Of a stretch of 64,000 nt of DNA, positions 46,269-59,025 are shown piece by piece (within the stretch, counting starts at the first letter, position 1; each line of letters starts with the position of its first letter). Both the position numbers and the translations under genes were made by a program. The stretch comes from Anagrus nilaparvatae (Eukaryota > Arthropoda > Insecta > Hymenoptera > Mymaridae). The stretch is from contig JAKSXM010000231.1 in the NCBI GenBank assembly GCA_022575985.1, positions 5,396,501-5,460,500 on the forward strand, read 5' to 3'. The notes beneath the pieces were generated by a model that ran no database searches, was not told the DNA's origin, and saw only the letters and a list, made by a program, of their open reading frames with translations.

Positions 46269-49200
46269 ATTGAGTGATATTTATATGATGATTATGTATA
46301 GCTGAATTCATGTGTTAAAAATTAAGAAATTTCAACATATAAAACCGTTTCTTTGGGTAAACTCATTCTCACAGAACCATTTTGCAAAATAATGATCTTA
46401 AAAAATCAATTTTTACAATTTTCAAATTTGCCATGTTACATGACCAAACAAAAACCTGACCAAAAATTTGGATTCTCCGGGAAATTTCATAAAATAGAAA
46501 CGCATACAAATCTCTTTAAAAATCCTAAAAGGTTTTATTTTATATTAAAAAAACTCAATAAGTGACAATGTGAATTGCAAATATATATACAGCTCGCAAC
46601 AATAAAACCTCTCAAGCAAAGAATCTTAGAAGCAAATACATATTTCCTACTAACTAAATAAAAAAAAAGTTGCATATGTTAAAAAAAATTATAATCAAAC
46701 ATGAAATAAAAAAAATAACACATGTAACCCACCCACATTGTAAAATAATTTTACGATGACAATCCCAATAATTTCTTTAAAATCTCAAATAAGTTTTAAC
46801 AAAAAAAATTTATGTTGAAAGAAATAAAAAAGAATATTTAGAAAAGCAAAAAAAAAGTTATATAAATGTGTACATTGAGATAAATAAACAAACATTTTTA
46901 ATTCATTTAAATATTTTTAAATTTCTTTTACTTATACTACTCAAGAATTTTTCCGGCGTTTCTCAGCATGGTTTTTTGATTTTCTACATTACGATTTTCA
47001 AGATTTTGCATGTTCAACGATATATTTATATATATTCTCGAATTTAGGTAATCATATATGGGTCATTTCAAATGAACTGGTCCAACTAGGGAAAATTATT
47101 TTTCTGCTAAAAATTTAGTCTTCCTGAGATAAAATCAGTGATGGATATGAAGCAGGATGCCAAGTACAGCGATACTAAACTTAATGTGTTATAAACTATT
47201 ATAAATTTGCACAACTGCAATCCAAAAGCTCAAGCAATAGTCAGAAATGGGTTTATTGTATTCTTAAAAAAAATTGTGTATGTGCTATATAAAAATTGGA
47301 CTTAAGTTGTAATTTTTAGAAAATTTTGAATCCACAAAACAGATAAGCAACATCAGTACATAATTAAATACAAATATGAAATAATTATAAGTGTATCCTA
47401 GTTTAGAGGTAAGGTGTAGAAACGATATAATTTTAGCTACGAACAAAACTTAATTTTAATAATTTGGTTACACAAGAATTCGTTTAGTTTTGTAATTTTT
47501 AATAAGATTATAGTAAAATAACCCATATACACAGAGAATACAGAATAAAGAAATTTTATTTTTATTTGATAATTTCGGTTCTGAACTGGCGTACGTTTCC
47601 TTTCTTGATAGTTTATTATTCTAGAGCAAAAATCCCCTTTTCTGTATTGTATACATATTCACATTTGAGTGACTATGTGTATAAATTTATTTTTTTTCAA
47701 TCGTTAATTTTTATTTAGATTTGTTTATATGTTTTATTTGTCAGTTTATTTTTTAAAACTTATAACCAAATGATTATTTTTATAATTATAATTTGATGTT
47801 TCTATATATTATAATTTGTCAAAAATTATGTAGAAAATTTTTTTTAAACTGTTTTTTAATAAAATAAATAAAATACCAGGTTTGGCTTTTATTTCTGTAA
47901 AAAATATAAGGGAGTCAAGGACCTTTCGATACTAAATTACATCATACTCTTGTAAATTGATTTTTGAGGAAATGTTTTGAATTGGATTTTTCAGTTCAAA
48001 AAGTATTTTTATCTTGGATCTATTGTTAATAGTAGATCCTGTAAATGTAAAAAAAATAATTAACTTACAAAAAATTAGTAAATTTTCGATAAATCATATT
48101 TTGAATTGATATCTGGAAATTTTCAATTAAAATCTTAAATTTATGAAAAACTCGGTGATTCTTAACCTTTTTTGTGAAGTCATCAAAATATTTGTGAAGT
48201 TGCAATTATTCTTGTAAATGCATATAAAAGTTGTGCAAATTCATGATTTTTTCGCGAAAATCTAAAACTTTTTTCGCAATTTTGCTGAAATTGGCATAAA
48301 TTTACGACTATTATTGAAAATTAATAAATATTTTTCAAAAATTCACTAAAATTTTTGCAAAAACTTGTTTTTTTTTTTGTACATTTAGAAGAATTGCTTT
48401 AAACAGCGTAATATTAGAATAACTTTAGTATAAATTTAGTCAGTACTGATCATAACAAGATTGTAAGTTTAAACCGTCGGTAAATTGCTATATACAAAAG
48501 AAAAATTAACCGTTTGATTTCTTCATGCTCCCATAAAAGTTATTAAAAACAGAATTCGTTCTATATTTTTATAGGTGACGCACATACAATTTTTACTTTA
48601 ACGATATTAACAGGCACGATTATGATTTTGAGCTTTACCAAAGTATCGATTCAACGTAAATGGCTGTCATCAAAAGCTTTGAGTGGTTCATCTAGCACTT
48701 GGTATTAAATTATATTTTAACGATAAAATATTTCTTTGAAAGATCTATAATTGAAGTTAATATTTAATTCATCTTTTTTCTTTATATATTAAATTTTTTC
48801 AAAAAATATTATATTTATAGATTGTAAAATTATTGCCAAAAAAATCAAAGGTTACCAATTTTTTCAATAAGGTAGAGCTGATAATAAAATGGCTAATAAT
48901 AGATTGAGAATTATTTTTCTGAGCAGCATTAAAAAACATGATTTTAAAAATATTATTTTATCCGACGCCAGAATGTCTAGTAAGTCTTGATATTTCCAAG
49001 AAACGTATCGATCGAAAAGTCATATTAATATTTTGTTATCTTAAGTAACCTTAGACCCAACAATACCAATAATCTTAATTAAAGCTGTTAAGATTAAAAA
49101 AATTACATCACAAAAGTTCACGGGCTTCGGCAGTAATCAAAGCATGTCATAAAAATTTCAATTTTATTTTCAGTTCACATAATATTAGACGTATATATTT

Positions 49201-49400
49201 GAAGATATTAGACATATTTATGACGAGAAACTGTTTTGAAAACTTTAGAGAAAAAAAAAAATCACACGGTATCTATAATTGATTCTCCCTAAAATAAAAC
49301 AGTTGTCATCAATTCTATTTTTTTTTTGTTTTATTAAATTCACACGTATTTTTATATTTATTATGAATTTAAAATAAAAATATACAATAATTTAACTCTT
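46269..49400. other. AT-rich intergenic DNA
   Basis: No gene recognised in 3.1 kb. The stretch near 46430-46510 (ACATGACCAAACAAAAACCT, GGGAAATTTCATAAA) resembles 55185-55235 and 2060-2095, so it belongs to a dispersed repeat. It is the downstream flank of DRC11. On the minus strand AATAAA-type signals are frequent because of AT-richness and are not diagnostic. Confidence 0.4.
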
Positions 49401-52400
49401 TTATTTTACTTTCTTTTTTTTACTTCCTTTTTCTAATTTTTCTTCTTCCATTAATTTATTTTTTCTTTTCTTTTCTATAGGCATCTGATTTTTGAATTTA
49501 TTAAAACTTTTTTCATCTTTGCTATTTAATTTTTGATATTTTAATAAAATTTTTAATATTTCAATTTCTGTCACTGGTGTTTTTCTCATTTTTATTCTTC
49601 TTTTCAATTCGAATATTTCATTCAAACTTTTATAAATATGACTAATTGGTCTATTTAGACTTAATTTCGTTAAAAGTGAATTATCTAAGCTTCTTTCGAT
49701 TCCACGATGTCTTGATGATAATGAATTAACGTACGTTAGTAATATCGTATTGTAATCAGCGACTGGCACCATTATAATTTTATCGTGAATGTTTAGCATG
49801 TCTTTCCCTGTGTTGTATGGTCTCGTTGATGTTGTGAGAAATAAAACCTAGATTGTAAATAGAAATTTTTTAAGTGTCTATGAGATATTTGTTATTGGTA
49901 GTACTTATAGGCGCTTAGTTAATTTTTTTTAACATAGATGAGTACTTCCCACAGTAGATAAACTGATCGATATTTTGTAAATAAAATAAAATTTGTTAAA
50001 AAGTTTTAAAGAACTACGAAATATTCTACAAGGAAATATTGTTTAAAGTTCAATTTTAATTAAAGTGAATCGATTTATTTAATTATTTTGTTAGCTTTAT
50101 AATTACCAAACAGAGTTTACAAGTGCCTACTTGAATATTCAAACAATTACTGTACTGAAAATTCAAGCAATATATTTCAAAAGTGAATTACTAACCTGAT
50201 CTCCAGGTTTGATTCCATTAACAATCTTCTTATAAACAGTGGTAAATCTTTTAGGTTTTACTTTTTTTAACTCCTTTGGTAAACTTTTTAACCACGCCGA
50301 ATCACTTTCTACTAAAATTATTGAAGGTGCATATTCTTTTGCTAATTTTAAAACATTTTCAGCTAATTTTGTTTGTAAATTAGGATTATTAAATTTTCCA
50401 ACATGTTTCTCTGGTGTTAAGTTGAATACTGTGGCTCTTAACTCTGAGCAAATTGCTTGTACTAAAAAATTTTGATCACAATCTTGGGGCCCACAAATGC
50501 AAACCGAACGAATTAATGGTGTGGAAAGTTTATGCAAATCTTTGGAAGACATTGGAAGTATGCAGTAATCCATAATCAAGCTCTTAACATCTCCCAGTCT
50601 AAGGTTTGGTGCTCTGAGTTTGTTTTCATGGTAAAAAGTACTTTTTGATACCAGCCAATCTGACAAACGCACTTTTGAGTATTCTAATTGAATCACATTT
50701 TGACTATTCAATTGAATAAGTAATTTATCAGATTCTTCTGTATCAGGCAATAGCGGATTCATAAGTGGCATTGGCTTTGGAATGTTTACCAATTTTTCTA
50801 AAAATTTCAAACATTATTTTTGGGCAAAAAAATTTTAAAAAGCTTAAAAATAATAAAAATGTAAACCTTTTTCAAATTCTTCTGGATCAGGTATTTCAAT
50901 TTCAGGATTATCTTTTTTCAAAGCTTTTTCTAGCACTTTTAATTCTGCTCTTATGTAACCGTCAGCAATTCTCCTTGCTTCAAGTTGTAAATTAAAAGCG
51001 ATCGGTTCTTCAACAATATTCATAATTACAGAACCATCGATTTTATGAAGTTCATATTCCCATTTATCAATAAATTCTTTGTTAATGCTAATTATTAATG
51101 GAATTGCTTTAGATTCTTGCATTTTGTAAGCTCCTTCTTCAACTGCTTCTTTAGTATCTTCATTAGCCTCTTCATTTTCAGGTTCTTTTTTTCCTGTGTT
51201 CATGAGATCTTCGGGAACGCGGGCAATATCCGTTGCTATTAAAATACTTCCACCAAGTTTTTCTGATGGTAAACGGTCAAAAAATCCAAGTTTTTCAAAC
51301 CAATTTGTATACCAAACTCTTAATTCTTCTGAAATATCTTCAACTATTTTTTCTAATCGAGTATCCCATACCTTGGATTAAATGCAAAATTTAGTTTTTT
51401 TATTGGAATAATTAAAAAGGAAGAGAGATTTGAATGCATTCATGGCAATATTTGAATTCCTTTTTATATATTACACAATGATGCAACCCCAATTTTTTTA
51501 TTTTAAATCATTGAAAAGTTGGTAATTTCGAATATTTTTTGTTTAAGTATAAAAAAAAATTTGAAAAACAATAAATCCCACTTCCTTTTAAAATTCTTTA
51601 CATAATTTTTTACTTTATCTACAAAGTTAACAAATGTATTGTACAAATCCTTTTTAGCATTATATTGCTGATCTAAAGCGTCTTCAAATTGTTTTTCATA
51701 TTTATCTTTTATTAAATCTGGCTCTGGGATCGGAAATGTTAACCCAAGAATTTCACTTTTTTTAATTAATAATTTATTTAATTTTTGTCTTGCTAAAAAA
51801 CCACGCCAATATTTTTGAATTATTATTGCTGCTTTTGTTTTAACTTCATTTGAAACATCTGATTTTATAAAATAGCCGTGCTCACATAGATTTCTCGCTA
51901 AAAATTAATTTTATAAGGTATGATATTTGAAAAACTATTTCTCCGCAAGTAATTTCTTTTTTATGAATAATAGGTAATATTTTTTTATATTTTCCTCTTA
52001 TTATTCATTTATATTTATTCTTATTTTATAAAATATTTAAAAAATTCAATACCGGTAATAAACGTTTTTCTTCCAATTCTAGCTCTCTCATGACTTTGTA
52101 TCAAAACAATGGCATCACGTAATTGTTTAGCTTTTAAAACTTCTTCTGTATTCATATCAACGGATTTTTCTGTTTTTTGAGAGATTACAGATTTTTTACG
52201 CGGTTTTCTTTTAAATGAAACTTTTCTTGCACTTAATTTTTTTTTAGTTTCAGTTTCTTCAATTTCTTCTGCCATGTCTAGTTGATTTTCTGTATTTACA
52301 GATATTTCACTTTCTCGAATCGAATCTTTAACCAAAGATTCAGGATCAGGAATTACTATAAAAAAAATTGAGAACAAATATATTACTATTACTATATAAA

Positions 52401-55400
52401 TTTGAAGCTGAGAAATCAAAACGAATAAATTTTTTTTACCCACAAGGGTTTAAAACTCGCAAGTAAAAGTTAAAGCGGAGTTTTCTGAATAAGTCAACTA
52501 AAGACTCTTTATAAAAGAGTAAAGACAGCCAAAATATACTGTAAGCGTTATGGGTAAAAAAATTTTGGACACTAAAGTGATCATCTTATATTAATTTGTT
52601 GGTATTTATGCTTTTGATTACGTTAGTGTCCAAACTTTTGTGCCCTTTATTTTTTGAATTTTATTTATTTGTAAAAGGGCAAAAAATATGCCCCATTCAG
52701 CTCAGAAAATATCTTTTTCAACCCTAGTCATGTAAAAAATATTTCTCGTGCGTAATTTATTGAAAAATTTCAACAAGTGAACAGTCAGGAAAATATATCA
52801 CATGTATTATGTTGAGAAAACTTCAGATGCAAGCCGATAATAATTTATATATAAGCTTGAGTTCCCTATAAATGCATATGTGCTAATGATAATTAACCAG
52901 AACAGAAAAGAAAATGGTCATATTTCGCTAAAAATGGCCAATTTTTAAATTGCTGCTAAAATTGTAATTTTTTACAAGCTCCTAGTTTTCAAAAGTTTTT
53001 TACTCGTTCTTTTTGCTTCAATTGTTTTCGTGATATGGATATATAAAGATGGTGTTTAAAATTAGAGATTTTTAAAAATCTTAAAGTGGAATTTTTGCAA
53101 ACAAATTATCGAAAAAAGACGAGTAAAGAATTTTTGAAAACAGGAGCTTGTAAAAAATTTTTGAGACCTATAAAATTCATTTTAGAATTACTGATAAAAA
53201 AATGCGGTTTGCGGGGAGTAAAAGCTGACACTTTAGCGAAAAAAATGAGACCAAATGGAAGGTATTTAGTTGACTTACAAGGAAGTAGCGTCATTTAGAA
53301 GATTGTCTAAAAAACCGTATCTTATAGCATAATTATAACCTTTCTATAGAGACGGACATTTACTGTTCAGAGGCGCTGATGGCGATCCGTGCTAATTTTA
53401 AAAATCAGAAAATCCAAAACCCAAGGTTCGAAGTTAAGAATTAAGAATTTAATATACCAATAAAAATAGCTAAGTCAAAAGTCAGAAAGTGCTAAGGAAA
53501 ATTATTAAAATATCCTAATAAAAATTATATTCAATTGACCAAATATTATAATTTTAACAAATTATAATGCCCAGAATTGAATTTTTCCGAATTCGAAGTT
53601 GTTCGTTTTAATGCAAAACTATGAAATATTAAGCTTTATACGAATTCGGGAAAATTACTTAAAAAGAAATAAAATTTTTCATTTAGGACTTAATTCTTTT
53701 TGTGAAATGTTCTTCTTAAAATTACTTACTACAATTTATACAGATTTCTTAAAAATATTTTTCTAAAATAAAAAAATTCTGGAACCTATTATAATTGATT
53801 TGAAAAAAACGTTACTGTTCTTTAAAATTCTGAATTTGGACCCGAATTGCCATCAGCGCCTCTGAACAATAAATGGCCGCCTTTCTAGAGAATCTAATTT
53901 CTAGGCCCAGGAGGCCCATTCAGCTAAACTGAAGATAGGGGTAAGATATTTTTTCAAACAACACCATTCTGAAAGTTAGAAGCAAATTGGCTTCCTAAAG
54001 ACACTCCCCTTGTTAATAAAAAAAAAATTTCCATCAAAATAACATGCAATGATAGTATTTACAGACTACAAACCGACAAGATTTCAATTTTAGCTTTACT
54101 CACAGAATACATTTAACTTAAAGAGGATACTTATATAGTTTTGGCATAGACCCACATTAATTTTGCTGATAAATCAATGAAATTTTCTAAAGATAATTGC
54201 ATGTTTTTTGGATGGCTAAAGATTGAAATATGATATCTGTTCTTATCTAAAATGGTTCGATTGCGCACAATAGAGATTTTCAGGTTGTATCTCGGGTTGT
54301 ATAGATATTTTATTTTATTTTATCTGTACTTTATTTATTGAGGTCGCTCAGCACGAACATGACATCCGTTTTTACGTAAAATGTTCCAGTTTCCCTTAAA
54401 TGAAAATATCTGTGAATCAAAAATAATTTAACTTGCTTATTGTGCATAAAACAAATGTAATAAAAACAAGTATAACATTCATGTACAGCAACCCAAAATA
54501 CTTAAGAAACTGTACCACTTCCTTGAAAAACGGGTTTCATGTTCGTATTAAGTGACCCAAAAAACAGAAAAATTCATTGGAAAATTTTATGGACCTGTAT
54601 ATGTAATAAATACTGGCGTCAAGTAGAGATTTACACCTACTGCAAAATATTTATATTTTAATGCTTTTTTGCAGTCATTTAAAAAAAAGAAGTTTCTAAA
54701 ATTTTGACTCCACGACCTCTGGTATCAAGTTGGACTGAAGGGTTGTAGAAATCGGTCCAAAATAACTTTTTCAAAAAGAACAATTCACAATATTTGTCAG
54801 TCATTTTCGAGTTTTTGATCTTTTTTATAAATTGACATAAAATTTTATTAATATTGGCTATTCTGTCAGATGCTTATTTTACATTTAAAAATATATTTTT
54901 TTAAAATAATTATACGAAAGTTTTCGAAATTCAATTCCAAAAGTTGATTCGGATAGAGCACTTGCAAAAAAAGCATTGTTTAGAATTTTTCTTTGAGCTT
55001 CAATATCTCAAAATATGCAGGTTCGATGTTTTCTCTAACTGGGCTTGTATTCTTTTTTTATACCACCTCAAAAAAATAATTTATGGGGCAAGCTAACCTG
55101 AAAGCTTCAGATCAAAAAAATTATAATTCTTAAATTACTAAGTGCTAAAAATTTTGAATTTCCCATTAAGTTACGTGACCAAATAAAAATCTAACCGGAA
55201 ATTCAGATTCCTCAAAAGTTTTTCATAGATCATGTAAATTTTGATTACTTTTGAAGTTTCTGTAAAATTAGCAAAATTTTAAAGTAAAAATTTGAAGGGC
55301 ATATTTTTAAGCCTGAAGAAAAATCGTAAATAATTATTTTTTCGCGAATGCCCAGACACACCGTGCTTGAACCTACCGGAAAGTTGACCTAAAATGACGA

Positions 55401-58352
55401 CAAAATCGGCTTGGGCAGAGTTTTAATATATATTTTTTTACGTCGATTCCTTCCTACTAGAAAATCCGAGCTGCTCGTCTGCCCGACTTTCATGGGACCT
55501 ATAATTGCGTATTTTAAGTTTTTTTAAATTAATGACTTAAATTGCAGCCAAAATTTTATTTCTTCATAAAAATAACTTCTATAGGTCTCGAAAATTTTTT
55601 ACAAGCCTCACGCTTCCAACAATTCCTTACTCGTCTCTTTTCATTGATCTGTTTTCAAAATATGATAATTTAAAGTCAGGGTCCCAATTTAAGAATTTTT
55701 AAAAAAAGTCATTTTTATCATTATCTTTGTAAAAGTATATCTCGGAAACTATTCAATGAAAAGAGTCGAGTAAAAATTTTTTAAGAGATTTAAGCTTATA
55801 AAAAATTTTTGAGACCTATAAAACAAATTTTTATGGATAATTATAATTTTAGCAATAATTTAAAAATTGGTCATTTTAGGCTAAAAATGGGCCTTTAGTT
55901 TATTTACTATAACGATGAAACAATTAGTGTTAGAAAATTGCGGTTTACGGGGCTTGAAAAGTTACACTTACACGACAAAAATAAAACTAACCAGAAGTTT
56001 TTTTTGCTGTTGAACCATTGAAAGCCCCTGTGTAATAATGTTCTACTTGCAATGACTTCAAATATTAGAATAGGTTTTCCATAAATAAAATATTAATTTA
56101 TTGTAATATATAATTTCATTTAGAAAAGTTTATTATTATTAATATAGTAAAAATTTTATTTGCCTTTGATGATATATAAAATAATTTCGTCTTTACAAAT
56201 AAAAGTAATTTTTAATTTTATTAACAAAAAAATATTACATTTTATTTTATCTTTTATTAATTTTATTATTCAATAAACTTGTAAGATTTTTGTGCAGTTT
56301 ATAATGGTTTATACCTATACATATGTTTTTTAAAAGTTTTTTTATTTTTTTAAAAATATATTTAATATAGAAAAAGTATTATAGACGCTTCAATTGTTTT
56401 ACATAATATTTTTCAAAGGGTACTAAAATACTTTAAATTATTACTATTTTTTATAAAGACAAATTTATTTTATATATCATCAAAGGCAAATAAAATTTTT
56501 ACTATATTAATAATAATAAATTTTTCTAAATGAAATTATATATTACAATAAATTAATATTTTATTTAAGGAAAACCTATTCTAATATTTGAAGTCATTGC
56601 AAGTAGAACATTATTACACAGGGGCTTTCATTGGTTCAACAGCAAAAAAAACTTCTGGTTAGTTTTATTTTTTTCGTGTAAGTGTAGCTTTTCAAGCCCC
56701 GTAAACCGCAATTTTCTAACACTAATTGTTTCATCGTTATAGTAAATAAACTAAAGGCCCATTTTTAGCCTAAAATGACCAATTTTTAAATTATTGCTAA
56801 AATTATAATTATCCATAAAAATTTGTTTTATAGGTCTCAAAAATTTTTTATAAGCTTAAATCTCTTAAAAAATTTTTACTCGTCTCTTTTCATTGAATAG
56901 TTTCCGAGATATATAGTTTTACAAAGATAATGATAAAAATGACTTTTTTTAAAAATTCTTAAATTGGGACTCTGACTTTAAATTATCATATTTTGAAAAC
57001 AGATCAATGAAAAGAGACGAGTAAGGAATTGTTGGAAGCGTGAGGCTTGTAAAAAATTTTCGAGACCTATAGAAGTTATTTTTATGAAGAAATAAAATTT
57101 TGGTGTCCATTTAAATCATTAATTAAAAAAAACTTAAAATATGCAATTATAGGTCCCATGAAAGTCGGGCAGACGAGCAGCTCGGATTTTCTAGTAGAAA
57201 GGAATCGACGTAAAAAAATATATATTAAAATTCTGCCCAAGCCGATTTTGTCGTCATTTTAAGGCCTACACACAAACTCATGGGCACGAGCAAAAAAGCA
57301 CACGAGCACGAGCAATATTGAACAAAGTGGGGGTAATATTTTTACTTTATCCTCTTTAGCCCCTTCATACTAACTCCTTCCATATACCACTTCTCCTCGT
57401 GCTCGTGTGCTTTTTGCTCGTGCCCATGAGTTTGTGTGTGAGCCTTTAGGTCAACTTTCCGGTACGTTCAAGCACGGTGTGCAGAGCAAATTAACTTTTG
57501 GACGCTGGAATAAAACTTAAAAAGAAATTATTTTTTAATATAAAAAATAAAAAGTCGTCATTAATAATAAGGAAATTTAGTGTCAATTTACAAAAAAAGC
57601 AGCCAAAATTGAGAATTTAGAAAGCTAAAATTGGGTGGCAGGGCTTATTTTTAATTGCAATTTCGGAAAAAAATATTTTGGACCGATTTTCGCGAACCTT
57701 GAACTTGAGTCCAGTTGGCGCAGAATCCCTTATATTAAAATACTTAAATAAATTATCTGCAGTATGTAAAAGAGTTTAACTTACTAATTTTAGAATTTTC
57801 TATAACTTGTTTTCTTCTTTCGAATTCTTGTTTGGCACCTGAGTTACTTACCGGTGTTCTTAGATCAATATCTTCAGGCGTTAATTTTAATTCAATCAAA
57901 ACATTATCAATAGGAAAACTAAATAACAAATAATCTTATTTATGAACCAAATGTATAAAATTAATCTAATTGGTAATGAATTTAGTTACTAACGGATATT
58001 CAAGGCAACATAAATTGACAATTTCTTTTCTACATTCGAGCATACGTATTATAATGTAATTTAACATTTTTTCAGTGATTTCACTCAGCTGTGGTTGTGT
58101 TATCATATTGTAACATTGTGTAAAACGTTGCACTAAATGTCGATACCTGTTTTTATAGTAAAAATCTATTTTCAAAAAATTTGGCTATAAATATTTAGTT
58201 TTATAGAATCACCTGACATATAACCTCAAAAGGTTCAGTAATGCTTTTTCTTGTGGTATTGGTTTCTCTTGTATTTTTTCATCAAATTTCAATAAATCAA
58301 ATAAATCATTTCTTATTAGTAAATAATCTTTTGCAACATATGAAATAGACAT
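49401..58352 (-). CDS. IQCA1: Dynein regulatory complex subunit 11 / IQ and AAA domain-containing protein 1
   Basis: Eight exons with consistent GT-AG borders and phases: 58352-58213, 58146-57994, 57918-57785, 52355-52053, 51897-51602, 51371-50867, 50797-50196, 49847-49401. Total 2580 nt, about 859 residues; the vertebrate protein is about 820. DRC11 is part of the nexin-dynein regulatory complex of motile axonemes (sperm flagella in insects). Visible: N-terminal MSISYVAKDYLL; VLIELKLTPEDI; a first IQ motif (AIVLIQSHERARIGRKTF, about 221-241); a second (AAIIIQKYWRGFLARQK, about 265-284); then an AAA-like region with a degenerate P-loop (CGPQDCDQNFLV, about 612-623, lacking GK[ST]) and a Walker B-like IILVESD (669-675). 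A Lys-rich tail ends at a TAA. The AAA domain probably does not hydrolyse ATP. Intron three is 5.4 kb and filled with palindromic repeats. The exon 2 donor (GTTAGT) and exon 5 donor (GTAAAG) were chosen for phase. Confidence 0.93.
52430..52665. repeat. Dispersed repeat family, copy C
   Basis: In DRC11 intron three. ACCCACAAGGGTTTAAAACT, GTAAGCGTTATGGGTAAAAA and TTAGTGTCCAAACTTTTGTG correspond to blocks of copy A (5385-5590). More diverged than copy B. Confidence 0.5.
52920..53250. repeat. Short palindromic relative of the large palindromes
   Basis: In DRC11 intron three. The arms share TTTTGAAAACAGGAGCTTGT and its complement, and ACGAGTAAAGAATTTTTG. The right side carries TGCGGTTTGCGGGGAGTAAA, which parallels TGCGGTTTACGGGGCTTGAA in the 54730-57725 palindrome and CGACGTAAGCC in the 22655 element. 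Internally deleted family member. Confidence 0.6.
53345..53889. mobile_element. MITE, about 545 bp, in DRC11 intron three
   Basis: Inverted ends of about 45 bp share TGTTCAGAGGCGCTGATGGC and its complement (right arm GCCATCAGCGCCTCTGAACA). The interior is AT-rich and non-coding. No target duplication was resolved. Confidence 0.75.
54340..54562. mobile_element. Small MITE, about 220 bp, in DRC11 intron three
   Basis: Inverted ends: GGTCGCTCAGCACGAACATG on the left and CATGTTCGTATTAAGTGACC on the right, followed inward by CCGTTTTTACG and its near-complement. Imperfect. Non-coding. Confidence 0.6.
54730..57725. repeat. Palindrome of about 3 kb in DRC11 intron three
   Basis: The strongly matching core is 55352-57486. 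Blocks such as CCGTGCTTGAACCTACCGGA, CTCGTCTGCCCGACTTTCAT and GGCTTGAAAAGTTACACTTA appear in both arms, which meet around a loop at about 56200-56450. Weaker complementarity (AAATCGGTCCAAAATA) extends out to about 54730 and 57725, ending about 60 bases from the exon 3 donor. The core block GGGACTCTGACTTTAAATTA is shared with the hAT-type palindrome at 22655-24064. The left arm has an extra stretch at about 54960-55350; the right arm has a MITE at 57262-57445. Confidence 0.82.
57262..57445. mobile_element. MITE inserted in the right arm of the large palindrome
   Basis: Inverted ends AGGCCTACACACAAACTCAT and its near-complement ending GTGTGTGAGCCT, with internal GGGCACGAGCA(A)AAAGCACA. Flanked by TTA (57259-57261 and 57446-57448). 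The opposite arm (near 55385) lacks the insertion and reads TTGACCTAAAATGACG, showing the empty site with one TTA. TTA fits Harbinger-type elements. Confidence 0.85.
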
Positions 58353-59025
58353 TTTAATATCTTTATAGGTAATTGCTACTAGAATTTAGAATTTTTTACA
58401 AAATTTATTATATCCTAAACATTTCAAAAATTAATCTCCTTTCTGCTCCAAATTTTTTTTTGATTTCAATCATAACCAATAAATTTTACTATTTTATATT
58501 TTCAGAATTGATTTTATTGTTGAATTTTAGCTGAATAAAAATAGTTGAAATAAATATTTAAAGAAAAGTGGTAGCAAGGTATTAATATTCAAATAAATAT
58601 CTGTTGAAGAATTTTATTATTTTCTAGGTTATATAGTTCATTTTTTCATAAAAAAGTAAAATTAATTTTATATTTATTGCAACAAAATTGAAAAATATAC
58701 ATTTCATGTTATATAGATTTACATATTTTTCATAAAATTTTTTTGGTATCTTTGGTATTATTAACTATTTTTTATACAGTACTTAAATCTAAAATTATCA
58801 AATAAAATGATTTCATGATACTCTATCTTTACATTAATTACTGTTAATGAAAAAATGCATTTAAATAAAAAAAATAATTCTTAAAAATTAATATTCTAAA
58901 TACCAAACTCTAAAGCTTATAAATATCATTGCATTCTTAAGTAACATAAAAAATAAACAAACCGAATTAACTTAATATAAATAACAGATTTTTCATCACA
59001 TAAATAAAAAAAGGCACATTTTATA
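58353..59025. other. Spacer between FoxF and DRC11 (both minus strand)
   Basis: About 670 bp, AT-rich. It must contain the FoxF 3' UTR and poly(A) signal and the DRC11 promoter. No specific site can be picked out with confidence. Confidence 0.5.

Noticed and set aside
53086..53298. Plus-strand 70-codon frame in DRC11 intron three
   Set aside because: It lies within a palindromic repeat relative and is open by chance in both directions.
57844..57852. Alternative donor GTAAGT inside DRC11 exon 3
   Set aside because: Reading through it keeps the frame to the later GTAAGT at 57784, which fits the phase of exon 4; the internal site may be a minor alternative.
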